NCBI RefSeq assembly: GCF_001399675.1
Contig: NZ_LJCO01000052.1
Span: 1 to 64,000 of the forward strand
Direction of reading: 5' to 3'
DNA: 64,000 nucleotides
Source of the DNA: Paenalicyclobacillus ferrooxydans
Lineage (GTDB): Bacteria; Bacillota; Bacilli; Alicyclobacillales; Alicyclobacillaceae
A program made the position numbers and the translations under genes. Below, piece by piece: positions 17,232 through 26,937 of the stretch (positions are counted from its first letter, which is position 1; each line of letters starts with the position of its first letter). Below the pieces are notes generated by a model, which had not been told where the DNA came from, ran no database searches, and saw only the letters and a program-made list of their open reading frames with translations.

Positions 17232-17760
17232 CTTGACCCCTCCTTTCCATCAGCTCCTGCATTTTTTGCCTGGCTCGCGAGATCCGGGTTCGAACCGCAC
17301 CAGGCCGCATTCCGACCACCTCGGCAATCTCCTCATAAGAAAACTCGTTCAAATGCCTCAAGATCATTAACTCTCTATCGACTTCACCCAATTGATCGAG
17401 CAAGTGCCGGACCTCAAGGGCGGTTTCTTTGTCAAGGAAAACGTCTTCTGGCCCACCGTCTGTGCCTGGCCATTGTTCCACAGTCAAATCTCCGAGCGTC
17501 GTCTCCGGTCGGACCCTTTTTCGCCGCAGCACGTCATAACAGTGGTTTCTAGCAATTCTCGCCAGATAAGCACGGAAACTGCCGCCTCGAAACGAAGCCA
17601 GTGACTGGTAGGCTTTGATGAAGACCTCCTGTGTAATGTCATCGACATCATTCGGATTATGTGTAATGTGATAGACTAGATTGCGGACAGCGATCTCGTG
17701 CTCCCGAAGGCAGCCATGTTCGCAAAACCGCTCATTGCAGGCACCGGCCGTACAACGCAT
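17185..17760 (-). CDS. ECF-type RNA polymerase sigma factor with Cys-rich N-terminus (module 1)
   Basis: A 191-residue sigma-70 family protein. Region 2 (DDITQEVFIKAYQSLASF, ARIARNHCYDVLRRKR) and region 4 (DRELMILRHLNEFSYEEIAEVVGMRPGAVRTRISRARQ) are clear. The ATG at 17760 has GGAGCG six bases upstream; a GTG 24 codons earlier has a poor site. The N-terminus has C3, C8, C13 and C17 before region 2, unusual for this family and a possible metal or redox site. It overlaps the anti-sigma gene and has an ECF-type promoter upstream, suggesting self-control. Confidence 0.9.
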   Translation of the reverse strand: MRCTAGACNERFCEHGCLREHEIAVRNLVYHITHNPNDVDDITQEVFIKAYQSLASFRGGSFRAYLARIARNHCYDVLRRKRVRPETTLGDLTVEQWPGTDGGPEDVFLDKETALEVRHLLDQLGEVDRELMILRHLNEFSYEEIAEVVGMRPGAVRTRISRARQKMQELMERRGQGETPAITTGMGIHRR

Positions 17761-17871
17761 GCCGAACGCTCCTTTGGCCTGTGAGTCATTGGGCTGGAGA
17801 CTGGCACCGCGTTCTACCGTCGGAGTGTCCACCAGCTCAGCCAGGATGGTGCGATGGCTGAGTCATTATTC

Positions 17872-17899
17872 CAGACGCAATCGCACCAAAAATGTTACA
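17872..17899 (-). promoter_or_regulatory. ECF-type promoter of sigma module 1
   Basis: On the minus strand, TGTAAC (17894-17899), a 16-base spacer and CGTCTG (17872-17877) fit the Bacillus ECF pattern TGWAAC-N16-CGTMTA at 5 of 6 bases in the -10. It lies about 112 bases upstream of the ATG. Confidence 0.68.
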
Positions 17900-17959
17900 C
17901 ATTATCAATCTATCGATCATTAAAGGCTGTGATTGTTTGCCTTTTTTTAGGGGACTTGC

Positions 17960-20590
17960 ATGAAAGCATACCACAACGTGTTTGAGCAGACCACCGATGA
18001 GGAAATTTATCCCACACACAAAAATTCCGTATTGGAGCGACTGCGTCACCATCTGCCGGCGCTGTTTGGACTAGTCGTTCTTGTTTGTTTGGCTTATCCA
18101 TTGTGGTTTTCAAGCGGGGCCATGACATTCGACGATTTAACGCGGCTGAATGTTCCGCAACGAATGTTTGTCGGGAACATGCTGCGCCATGGACAGCTGC
18201 CGTTGTGGAACCCGTACAACTTTGGCGGGCAACCATTTTTAGGGGCTGGTCAATCCGGGCCTTTGTACCTTCCAAATCTCGTGTTCGCACTCCTTCCTAT
18301 CGAAACGGCACTCAAGGTGTCTTACGCATTCCACACTCTTTTGGCTGCTGTCTCCGTGTACCTTATCGGCTACCACCTGACTAAACGCCGTGTGGCTGCC
18401 GTGAGCAGCGGTGTTGTGTTTGCAACGAGTGGATTTATGATTGGGCACCAAATACACACCCAGATGTTCGATGCAATGAGCCTTGTCCCTCTTGCCCTCT
18501 ACTTCCTCATTCGACTGCTTACACGCCCAAGCTGGCAAACTACGGTGGCCCTGGGTGTTGTCGTTGCATTTGAGATCTATGCAGGCCATCCGCAGGTTTC
18601 TTTTTATCTGCTTCTGACGATTCTCATCTGCGCATTAACGATCATTTTCTTGACTCCGTTTCTCGGATTTTTCCAGCGGATCTCAATGCTCCTCGGCGCG
18701 GGTGCACTCTCGCTGCTGTTGTCTGCACCGCAGTGGCTGCCAACACTTGAGCTCATCCCTTATTCGGACCGTTCTCAGGTCTCGAAGGTATTCCTGCTCA
18801 AAGGCTCCATGCCGCTGAACGGACTATTGCAGTTCCTTTCACCGTTTACTACCGGAGGCGGCTATACAGGTACACCGCTCACGGGACAGGGTTTTGCAGC
18901 TGCCTATGGCAGCGCGCTGTTTTGGGAGTACACATGTTATGTCGGTTTAGCCGCGCTGTTGCTCGCTCTGACGGCGGTCGTCAGCGGATTTTTACGACAT
19001 CCTCTGGTACCGGCACTTTTACTCGTGGGGACCGTTGGCATATTGTTGTCACTCGGGGCAAACGGGCTGCTTCAGGATGTCCTCTTGTACTTCCCAGGGT
19101 TTGATCTGTTTCGGATCCCGGCCCGTTACACGGTGCTGACACAATTGTCGATTGCCATTCTCACCGCTGTCGGAATGGCCGTTGTGATGGAAGCGATTCA
19201 GTACCGAAAAAAGGCCCCTCTCATTACCTTATCTGTCTTCTCCCTGCTTGCCATCGGCACGTTGGTGGTCGAACATGCACATGGCTCTCTGCGATCCGCT
19301 CCTGAACTCGCCTGGGTCGTGCCCATTTGCATTGCCGCGATAACCATGATCTTGCCTTGGCTGTTGTGGATTGGCCGCCCAGCTCGAAGCGCTGTTACGG
19401 GGCTCATTCTCAGTCTTATCGTGTGCAGTGACGTGGTGGTTCAAGCAGCAGGCTGGTCTGGCTTCGTCAATGACGGGACACTCAGCTACAACGCCCCAAA
19501 TCAAACGGCGAATTACATCAAAACCCAACTGACAACGAGGTATCCTCTGCAAAAAGTCTTTGCCCTGCCAGATACGTCACTCGCGTTTGATGAGTCACTG
19601 GCCTTTTCCATTCCAACCTTAAACGGATACGACTCCCTCGAATCCGTGTGGTACGCAGACTATGTCAATTTAACGTGGAGTGCTGGTGATGTCGTCAGCG
19701 AGCCGCGGTCCATGATGGATGCCCTCGGCATACGCTTCCTCGTTAGCACCAATCATGCGATTCCCTACTGGGCAACGGAACCAAAGGGTGTTTCAAGCGT
19801 GGAACAAGGTGCTAACGTCCCAAAGGCTGCCAACGCACTCGAGATTCGCGTGGGGGCCACGAACGATGCATCGGTCCCCGATTATGCACCGCTGCTCAGC
19901 GTCACCTTGCTTTCCGGGGACCAACACCTGACAGAGCTGTTAACCGGGCTGCCGCATCAATCTTTTATGATCCCTTTGCCATCTGACTGGCCTCGCCAAG
20001 GTCAAACCCAGGTCATCGTCAAAAATGAGACATGGAATACTCAAGTTCAGGTCCTGGAAACGACCTGGATGACGTCAGGTAAAAGTCCATCTTCTACCCT
20101 GATTTCCGATGTTTGGCTTAGCCCGGAGCCATGGAAACCCGTTGCTTCAAACGGACTCGAGACCGTTTGGGAGAACCAGGCGCCCGCCGCAGGCGCATAC
20201 GTCACGATGAATCCGGACGACCCGCTGACCGACATCATCGGGACCGTCAAGTCCATCTCCTTCAACGCCAACCGCCAGGTCTGGCAGGTCAACGCGTCTC
20301 ACAGTGGCGGTGAGCTTGTCCTTGGCCAGACATTTGACCCGGGCTGGACAGCGACAGTGAACGGACAACCTGTGCGCCCAGAACAAGTCGGGGGTATGTA
20401 CGGATATCTTTTGACTGGGATCCCACTGTCTGCCGGCAAGCAAACGGTTGTCCTCACCTATCATCCACTCGGCTTTCGCGCCGGGGTCGTCCTGTTCTTG
20501 ACAGGTCTCGTGATGATCGGCGCGATGGTTGCGTACGTCATCGTGAAGTCATTCAGGGCCAGAAACAAACGGCAGTCCCGTCGCCTCTGA
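17960..20590 (+). CDS. YfhO-family membrane protein (GT-C-like)
   Basis: An 876-residue polytopic protein. One membrane segment near residues 33-53 is followed by the large loop with DDLTRLNVPQRMF and GQLPLWNPYNFGGQPF, typical of the YfhO family, then a series of segments to about residue 485, an extracellular domain (about 490-840) and a last membrane segment near 848-868. In Bacillus and Listeria, YfhO-type proteins are linked to glycosylation of lipoteichoic acid or other wall polymers; a lipid-linked sugar donor is expected. The ATG follows AGGGGA. It diverges from ECF module 1, whose promoter lies in the shared intergenic region. Exact acceptor is unknown. Confidence 0.88.
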   Translation: MKAYHNVFEQTTDEEIYPTHKNSVLERLRHHLPALFGLVVLVCLAYPLWFSSGAMTFDDLTRLNVPQRMFVGNMLRHGQLPLWNPYNFGGQPFLGAGQSGPLYLPNLVFALLPIETALKVSYAFHTLLAAVSVYLIGYHLTKRRVAAVSSGVVFATSGFMIGHQIHTQMFDAMSLVPLALYFLIRLLTRPSWQTTVALGVVVAFEIYAGHPQVSFYLLLTILICALTIIFLTPFLGFFQRISMLLGAGALSLLLSAPQWLPTLELIPYSDRSQVSKVFLLKGSMPLNGLLQFLSPFTTGGGYTGTPLTGQGFAAAYGSALFWEYTCYVGLAALLLALTAVVSGFLRHPLVPALLLVGTVGILLSLGANGLLQDVLLYFPGFDLFRIPARYTVLTQLSIAILTAVGMAVVMEAIQYRKKAPLITLSVFSLLAIGTLVVEHAHGSLRSAPELAWVVPICIAAITMILPWLLWIGRPARSAVTGLILSLIVCSDVVVQAAGWSGFVNDGTLSYNAPNQTANYIKTQLTTRYPLQKVFALPDTSLAFDESLAFSIPTLNGYDSLESVWYADYVNLTWSAGDVVSEPRSMMDALGIRFLVSTNHAIPYWATEPKGVSSVEQGANVPKAANALEIRVGATNDASVPDYAPLLSVTLLSGDQHLTELLTGLPHQSFMIPLPSDWPRQGQTQVIVKNETWNTQVQVLETTWMTSGKSPSSTLISDVWLSPEPWKPVASNGLETVWENQAPAAGAYVTMNPDDPLTDIIGTVKSISFNANRQVWQVNASHSGGELVLGQTFDPGWTATVNGQPVRPEQVGGMYGYLLTGIPLSAGKQTVVLTYHPLGFRAGVVLFLTGLVMIGAMVAYVIVKSFRARNKRQSRRL

Positions 20591-20603
20591 CGGAACTGCC
20601 GTT
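20568..20603. terminator. Bidirectional terminator overlapping the yfhO stop
   Basis: Fifteen-base arms at 20568-20582 and 20589-20603 pair with one mismatch around a 6-base loop. The stem includes the end of the yfhO-type gene and serves the convergent htrA-type gene. Confidence 0.75.
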
Positions 20604-20654
20604 CTGCTCCTGCCCCATTGATGATCGTGTTTCGTAAATCTGACCGGTGTCCTG

Positions 20655-21923
20655 TTACGGCGCGTTGTTCGTCGAGCCTGGCAGCGTCTTCGGCCATGGA
20701 GCCAACGTCACATTCACGGTCATCTGCTGGCCATTTCGCAGAATGGTCAGCTTGACCACGCTTCCAATCGGATCCTGTGAGATATCCGCTGTCAGCGAAG
20801 CAACGTCACTCACAGGCGATCCATCGACCGCGATAATGATATCCCCATCGTACTTCGGATTCGTGCTTGTCCCGCTGTCCCCTCGGATGCCTGCCTTAGC
20901 AGCCGGGCTGCCGGGCACCGTCGACATCACCAACACACCTTGCGACACAGGCAGTTTTGCCTGCTGTGCAAGTGCCGGCGACAAGTCCAGCGCTTCAATG
21001 CCGAGCCACGGATGGGTCACGGTCTGCCCTTGAAGCAATGTCGGCAGCAACCGAATCAATCGGTCAATCGGGATGGCAAATCCGATGCCGACTGAACCCT
21101 GCACTGGGCTTTCAATTGCTGTGTCAATCCCAACGACTTGCCCTCGATCATTCAGGAGAGGGCCGCCGGAGTTGCCCGGATTCAAGGACGCATCCGTCTG
21201 AACCAAGCCGCTCATCACCCGTCCACTCTGGGTTGGCATAGAGCGGTTGAGTCCGCTGACAATCCCCGCAGACACGCTGCCCGTCAGTTGAAATGGGTTG
21301 CCGATGGCAATCACCATGTCCCCAGGGACAAGCGTCTTTGCCGTGCCGAGCGGCAGAGGCTGCACTCCTGAAGGCGGTGTGATGTGCACGATCGCGAGAT
21401 CATCCATCGTGTCAGCCCCAACCACTTGTCCCTTGTAGTCTTTTCCTGCGAGCGTGACAGTGACGGTTTTCTGGCCGTTCACAACGTGCGCGTTCGTAGC
21501 AATGTCGCCTTGGTTATTGATGAAGAACCCCGTGCCGATATCCTCTGACGGACCGCTGGTTTTGGAGTCGGTGACCGCTGTGATGGTCACAATGCTCGGA
21601 ATCGACTGTTTATAAATCTGCGCAATAATACCGCTGTCAAGTGTAGGTGAAAGGTCTGTCGATGTTCCACCTGTCGACCCGCCAGACTGCGGAGGGAGCG
21701 ACTGCGCTGGAGAACTTGGTGCTCCTTGCGCCTCTGACCCTGCGGTTCCGGGTAGATTGCCGCTGAACCCGACGGTTGCCGAGTTCGAGTGTGCAATCAC
21801 GGCGCCGGTGCCAATGCCTAGACCATATACCAAGACGGCAACGCCAGCCCAGACAATCAGTCGATTGCCCTTTGGCCCTCGCGGCTGATCCCAGCCTCCG
21901 TCCCCTCTCCACCGGTTCGCCAT
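20655..21923 (-). CDS. HtrA/DegP-type membrane-anchored serine protease with PDZ domain
   Basis: A 422-residue quality-control protease. A short cytoplasmic N-terminus and a membrane segment (about 22-44) are followed by a Ser/Gly/Pro-rich linker (45-95), a trypsin-like domain with H146 (NAHVV), D175 (DDLAIVH) and S252 (GNSGGP), and one PDZ domain (about 310-410). The protease faces outward and should degrade misfolded exported proteins. The ATG at 21923 follows GGGAGGG. It lies next to the YfhO-type gene but is convergent with it. Heat or envelope-stress control is usual for the family; I saw no CssR-type box that I could support. Confidence 0.93.
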   Translation of the reverse strand: MANRWRGDGGWDQPRGPKGNRLIVWAGVAVLVYGLGIGTGAVIAHSNSATVGFSGNLPGTAGSEAQGAPSSPAQSLPPQSGGSTGGTSTDLSPTLDSGIIAQIYKQSIPSIVTITAVTDSKTSGPSEDIGTGFFINNQGDIATNAHVVNGQKTVTVTLAGKDYKGQVVGADTMDDLAIVHITPPSGVQPLPLGTAKTLVPGDMVIAIGNPFQLTGSVSAGIVSGLNRSMPTQSGRVMSGLVQTDASLNPGNSGGPLLNDRGQVVGIDTAIESPVQGSVGIGFAIPIDRLIRLLPTLLQGQTVTHPWLGIEALDLSPALAQQAKLPVSQGVLVMSTVPGSPAAKAGIRGDSGTSTNPKYDGDIIIAVDGSPVSDVASLTADISQDPIGSVVKLTILRNGQQMTVNVTLAPWPKTLPGSTNNAP

Positions 21924-21999
21924 AGATATCCCTCCCTGGTCACGTGAGAATCGTATTTTCTACAAGTTTGACCGTCCACAATGGAGTACAAACCAGCTC

Positions 22000-23997
22000 T
22001 CAGGAATGAGCAAGCTGCTGTCCAACCCACTGATATGTCTCTTCATATTGTATCAGACTCTCTGCCGTACCGAGAGATTCATCTGTCAATTCAAGCAGTT
22101 GCGATGCGGTCGTGTCGAAAAGGTTTGCAACGAGTACGCGGTAGTCGGACAAAAAAGTGCTCTGAAGCTCTGCCGCAAACTTTTTGGTGACGTCTTCGAC
22201 AGCCTCCATCACGACGGGAGACGCCGCCTCAATCATTTCCTTTTGTCCGCCTTCCTCAAAGAATTGGCGCGGATTGGAAAAAAATTTGAAGAACGGCCTG
22301 ACAATTTCGCCCTCAAGATTGGCTCGATCCGGCAGTCCAACGTGATCGTCCCAAGGCATCTCTCTGACCTCGAGTGCCCCCGGCACGAGTCCATCAATCG
22401 TATCCTGCAACTCCGTTCGCTGCCGCTCGAGCGTGCTTGACACCTGGGCCTGCATGCGCAGGGAGAGCGTTCGAATCTCCGCTTCAATCTGGCGGTTTAC
22501 GGCCTCCATTAAATCTGCAGCTGCCTGTTGGAGAGATTGTCTTGCATTACCTCGGGCCTTGAACAGACTGGGATGAAAGGATTCACGAAACAGGGCGGAA
22601 AGGTTCATGCGGATCCGCTGCCCGATGTGAAAGACGAGCTCGGTCCACTCCGAGACGAGTACCTGTTCTTGCTCCGCAGACCCGTTCTGTGCCGCAGCAG
22701 CAAGTCTGCGAAGTTCATCCGCCAGCTTCTGCTGCTGGTGTTCACGTTCGCGCCGCATTGAGTCGTCTTGCGCCTGCAGCTCGCGCAGATGTGAAACGCG
22801 ACCGGCGAGTGCCTGGTGAAGACTTCGAAACTGTGCGTCTACAGTGCCAAGCGCCAGTTCGTATGCCTTGTCATTCAAGTAGGCGGACAGCTCTTGCTGC
22901 AGCTTCAGGATCCCTGATTCTCTAAGGATATCCGCCGCGTCTGGCAAGGGCTCATCCGCTTCCATCCGCAGCCGCTGACGAATCAGCGCTTCAAGCTCCG
23001 GAGACGGGTCGCCGTCGAGGAGACGCCTGGCTGCCATTGCTGTCTGACTCGACACAGTGTAGATTCGCGGGTCAGGTATGCCGATCCGTTTGGTTTCCTC
23101 TGTGACGCGATTTTGGACAGCAATCAGTTCTTCTTCACTGGCAGCAAGGTCAACTGCATTGATGACGACAAACAGCTTGTTCACGCCCGCAATGTTCTGC
23201 ACTTGTGCAAGCTGGGACAAAAAGTTCTGATCCGCTCTCGCAAATGCATGCGTGTAATAGAGAACAAATACAACAGCGTCCGCGTGGCGCATGTAATCAA
23301 ATGCGACATCTGTGTGACGACGGTGGATGGAGTCCACCCCTGGCGTATCGACGAGAACCATGCCTTCATCGAGGATATCCATCCCGACGTAGACATTGAC
23401 TCTGTGCAGATAGCAGGCAATCGACTCATCCGCAGTCAAGGCTTCGAGCTCAGTCAATGGATACTCAAGGTCCTGTCCGAGTTTCGAAGACATCTGTTCG
23501 TAACCGGCTGCGGCAGCGCGCAGAAATGATACATGACGACGGGCACCCGCGGGAAAATCGGCTGACTTTAACTGTCCAGCCTTCTTTACAGCATCTCCAA
23601 GGTCTTTTGCCTGCACGTGCAGATAACGGAGTGCTCTGTAAACATCCTCCCACATCTCTGCTTCCGATTTGGTTCTTACTTTTGCATACGACTTATCCGC
23701 CTCAGTCGGTCGGATCTCGGTAATGGTCGCCGTAGTCGGGTGCGGAGACACAGTGAGGACATTCTGTCCAAGAAACGCATTAATGAGCGAGGACTTACCG
23801 GCAGAAAAAGCACCGAAAACGGCAACGACTCGCCTCGGATCCGATAAACGTTCCGCCAAGTCACGCAGCGGTTTGAGAGACGGCGGGTCTTTTAAGACCG
23901 ACAGCCGTTTGACTGCTTCATTTACCTTTGTGCTGAGTTGTAAGACTTGTTGCTGCTCCACTCGGATTTCCCTCTCTTTAGCAGGCTCCTGAATCAA
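22000..23997 (-). CDS. Dynamin-family GTPase, second of a tandem pair
   Basis: A 665-residue large GTPase. G1 is GAFSAGKSS (62-70), G2 lies around TPTTA-like HPTTAT (86-91), G3 DTPG (217-220) and G4 NAVD (280-283). The rest is mainly helical, with a long coiled segment around residues 385-440, as in bacterial dynamins that bind and remodel membrane. TTG at 23997 overlaps the upstream gene's stop as TTGA; a GTG at 23961 behind AGAGGG is an alternative start. Together with its partner it totals 1,173 residues, close to the single two-headed DynA of B. subtilis (about 1,190 residues), which fuses membranes and protects against phage lysis and pore damage. Confidence 0.9.
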   Translation of the reverse strand: MIQEPAKEREIRVEQQQVLQLSTKVNEAVKRLSVLKDPPSLKPLRDLAERLSDPRRVVAVFGAFSAGKSSLINAFLGQNVLTVSPHPTTATITEIRPTEADKSYAKVRTKSEAEMWEDVYRALRYLHVQAKDLGDAVKKAGQLKSADFPAGARRHVSFLRAAAAGYEQMSSKLGQDLEYPLTELEALTADESIACYLHRVNVYVGMDILDEGMVLVDTPGVDSIHRRHTDVAFDYMRHADAVVFVLYYTHAFARADQNFLSQLAQVQNIAGVNKLFVVINAVDLAASEEELIAVQNRVTEETKRIGIPDPRIYTVSSQTAMAARRLLDGDPSPELEALIRQRLRMEADEPLPDAADILRESGILKLQQELSAYLNDKAYELALGTVDAQFRSLHQALAGRVSHLRELQAQDDSMRREREHQQQKLADELRRLAAAAQNGSAEQEQVLVSEWTELVFHIGQRIRMNLSALFRESFHPSLFKARGNARQSLQQAAADLMEAVNRQIEAEIRTLSLRMQAQVSSTLERQRTELQDTIDGLVPGALEVREMPWDDHVGLPDRANLEGEIVRPFFKFFSNPRQFFEEGGQKEMIEAASPVVMEAVEDVTKKFAAELQSTFLSDYRVLVANLFDTTASQLLELTDESLGTAESLIQYEETYQWVGQQLAHS

Positions 23998-25520
23998 GCT
24001 TGTGCGCCCTGATTGAGTTGGCTCATATAGGTTTCAAGGAGTTCTTCCTCTTGTTGATGCAGATTCTGCCAATTGACCAGCGCATCGCGATGTGTTTTCA
24101 CGTCAGAAATCTGTTGTAGACGCTCTTGTTCATCACTGTGAAACTTCGCGAGCATCTGCTCGAGCCAAGGTGCAATCAGTTCGTTCAGTTTTACACGAAC
24201 CAAGGTCTTCACCCGCGACACAACATCCTTCACGTACTGGTACGGGTATTGTGCTGATTCCAAAGCACCCTGATGAACCGCTGTATAGAAGAGTTCAGTC
24301 GGAATCTCCATATCCAATGCATCCAGGTCAGTGACAAAACTCTCGTCGGCGAAATCACTCCCGTAGACGAACGACCGAATTTCCCGCTGCAAGGGCCAGA
24401 CGAGACTCTGACGCAAGTGGTCCTGAAGTTGTTTATGAAAGCCCTGAAGACGCCGTTGCTGCTCTTCTTCCGTCTTCTTCTTGGCGTTCATCCACCCGAC
24501 TTTAAACCCTTTGCGCAGGCTCTCGACGAAATGGCGCCCGAGTTCAGTGGTGTCATACGGGGCGATTTGACCGAGATCGATAGACCGGTGAAAACCTTGT
24601 GCAGCAGCCTCGTATGCATCGCGAATGGCGTGCTCGCGCTGGTTTGCCTCCGCTTCAAGCGCGTCAATCTTGGCATTTAAATCATCCAGCCATTCCACAG
24701 CTTCCTGACGGTCTAAGGGAACCTCTCCAAACTCGTCCTGAAGCTGTTGTTCCGCCTGCCAAATCTCATCTGCATATCGTTCAGCCACCGCATCTCTGAC
24801 AATGGCGTTTGTATTGTTCAGGATACCTTGTGCAATGACGTTGTGCGCATCTCTCGACAGGTCTGTCAAATAGCCCCGGAATGCATCCAGTTGGCTGAGC
24901 GGCGTCTCCCGGACAGCGGTGTAGAAAAGTTTGTCATAAGAGATGCCGTAATCCTCGAGCGCAGTCTCAACACGCCGCGAAAACGAGTTAAAACTGAGTT
25001 CAAACTCAAGATGTTTATCGATCTGATGAACCACCACAATCAATCGTACCCCGCGCTGGCAGAGGACACGTGCAAACTCCAGGTTTTCCTCGGACTCCAC
25101 GTGTTGATAATCGACGACCAGGCAGACCACATCTGCAAGGTGCAGTGCCGCTTCGGTGGCCTCTTGGTGTGCCTCGTCCGTCGAGTCGATGCCAGGGGTA
25201 TCCATCAGAAGAATGCGTCCGGTACCAGTATCCCATAACACTTCCTGAATCGCGGCGGTGGTCGGTATGGCACCGGTTGCCGCAACTCTGTCTCCAACGA
25301 GAGCATTAATCAGACTTGACTTACCAGCTGAGAAGAGACCGCACAAGGCAATTCGAACGGTGTCTTGGCTGCTCTCCAGGCGCTCTCGCAAATCTTGTAT
25401 TCTCCCTGCGGCTTCATGCTCTCCATCCGAATCAAGAGACACTGCCAATCTTGCCAGGCCGTCTGAATAGATAGAGTCTATTTTCACTGTTTCTTGTATC
25501 CCGCTCTCTCGTGATGTCAT
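23994..25520 (-). CDS. Dynamin-family GTPase, first of a tandem pair
   Basis: A 508-residue dynamin-like GTPase. G1 is GLFSAGKSS (61-69), G2 IPTTAA (85-90), G3 DTPG (107-110); in place of the G4 NKxD there is HQID (165-168). Helical stalk sequence fills the C-terminal half, including a Lys/Glu-rich stretch near 345-360. The ATG at 25520 follows AAAGGTC at a longish distance. Its stop overlaps the start of the second dynamin by four bases, so the two subunits are probably made together and act as a heteromeric membrane-remodelling machine. Confidence 0.9.
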   Translation of the reverse strand: MTSRESGIQETVKIDSIYSDGLARLAVSLDSDGEHEAAGRIQDLRERLESSQDTVRIALCGLFSAGKSSLINALVGDRVAATGAIPTTAAIQEVLWDTGTGRILLMDTPGIDSTDEAHQEATEAALHLADVVCLVVDYQHVESEENLEFARVLCQRGVRLIVVVHQIDKHLEFELSFNSFSRRVETALEDYGISYDKLFYTAVRETPLSQLDAFRGYLTDLSRDAHNVIAQGILNNTNAIVRDAVAERYADEIWQAEQQLQDEFGEVPLDRQEAVEWLDDLNAKIDALEAEANQREHAIRDAYEAAAQGFHRSIDLGQIAPYDTTELGRHFVESLRKGFKVGWMNAKKKTEEEQQRRLQGFHKQLQDHLRQSLVWPLQREIRSFVYGSDFADESFVTDLDALDMEIPTELFYTAVHQGALESAQYPYQYVKDVVSRVKTLVRVKLNELIAPWLEQMLAKFHSDEQERLQQISDVKTHRDALVNWQNLHQQEEELLETYMSQLNQGAQA

Positions 25521-25748
25521 GGAGCCCGACCTTTCTCTGTCAAGTTCAAACGGACCAGTTCAAGTAGACCAGCCGCTTTGCCACAACGCCTCTACGTTAA
25601 CACAAGCATGCCGACGCGTCACTTCAAATATGCTTGTCAAACGATAGATGGCACCGGATCGGCAAGGGAATCACTGTACATGTTAGAATGGGACATGACG
25701 TTGGCAAATGCTCCAGCCATGACCATCGGTTGAAGGGAGAACGATTGC

Positions 25749-26837
25749 ATGACGAAAGAAGGAACTGAGTTGAGTTCAAATACACAAAAACCAACCTATC
25801 TCAAAGAACTTCAAACCTTGTTGGTACGGTTACTAGATACTCCGAGCCCGACCGGCGACACTCGGGAAATTATTCAGCTGCTTGAACGGGAATGCGAGTC
25901 CTGCGGCTTAACGACGAGACGCAACCGTAAAGGCGGTCTGCTGATTGACTTGCCCGGACGGGACACCACCAAACGTCGCTTTATCACTGCACATGTCGAT
26001 ACCCTCGGTGCAATGGTCAAAGAGATCCTGCCCAGTGGACGGCTTCGTCTGCATAAGATCGGCGGTTATGCCTGGAACACGGTTGAAGGTGAATACTGTG
26101 GTGTCAAGACCCAGGATGGTGCAGTCATCACGGGTACAGTCATCCTCCACAACACGTCGGTACACGTCAACGGAGAGGTTGAAAAGACCGCTCGCAACAA
26201 TGACAACATTGAAGTTGTCCTTGATGCGAAAGTGAGTACTGCAGAGGAAGCCCAAGCACTCGGCGTGTCGGTCGGGGACTTTGTGTACTGGGACCCACGT
26301 ATTCAAGTGACCGAAAGCGGCTTTATCAAGAGCCGCCACCTCGATGACAAGGCTAGCGTGGCGATTGTCCTGCAGTTACTGCGCGAACTCACCGCAAGTA
26401 AGACAACGCTTCCGTATAACGTTACAGTCCTTATCAGCAACAATGAAGAGATTGGATACGGCGGCAATTCCAACGTGCCCGATGACACAGTGGAATACCT
26501 CGCAGTCGACATGGGGGCGATTGGCGACGGACAAACCACGGATGAGTACTGCGTGTCCATCTGCGCCAAGGATGGTTCAGGTCCGTACCATCTTGGACTC
26601 CGTCAGCATCTGGTGGAACTTGCAAAAGCCAACAACCTGTACTACAAGGTCGATATCTACCCGAACTACAGTTCTGATGCGTCTGCCGCCATCCGCGCTG
26701 GCAGCGATATCGTGCACGGCCTAATTGGGCCGGGGGTCGCGAACTCTCATGCATACGAGCGCTCGCATCTCGAAGCACTCGAGAACACGTATCAACTGCT
26801 GTACGCTTACTTATTATCTGAGACCCTTCAGGCATAA
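25749..26837 (+). CDS. M42-family metallo-aminopeptidase
   Basis: A 362-residue cytoplasmic peptidase of the M42 (TET/glutamyl aminopeptidase/endoglucanase M) family, trimming N-termini of peptides. Two-metal site motifs are visible: AHVDTLGAMV, the bridging Asp in RHLDDKAS, NNEEIGYGG with catalytic and metal Glu, and the late SHAYERSH. Length matches the family. The ATG follows GGGAGA. It reads away from the dynamin genes and is followed by a small gene of unknown function 100 bases later. Confidence 0.92.
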   Translation: MTKEGTELSSNTQKPTYLKELQTLLVRLLDTPSPTGDTREIIQLLERECESCGLTTRRNRKGGLLIDLPGRDTTKRRFITAHVDTLGAMVKEILPSGRLRLHKIGGYAWNTVEGEYCGVKTQDGAVITGTVILHNTSVHVNGEVEKTARNNDNIEVVLDAKVSTAEEAQALGVSVGDFVYWDPRIQVTESGFIKSRHLDDKASVAIVLQLLRELTASKTTLPYNVTVLISNNEEIGYGGNSNVPDDTVEYLAVDMGAIGDGQTTDEYCVSICAKDGSGPYHLGLRQHLVELAKANNLYYKVDIYPNYSSDASAAIRAGSDIVHGLIGPGVANSHAYERSHLEALENTYQLLYAYLLSETLQA

Positions 26838-26937
26838 GCAGCAAACAACTTCCGCCTACGCCTATGACACTTGTCTCACCATCCGACCGCTCCCTGTCAT
26901 AAACTACAGCAGAGAGATACGGTTGGAGGTGACTCAA

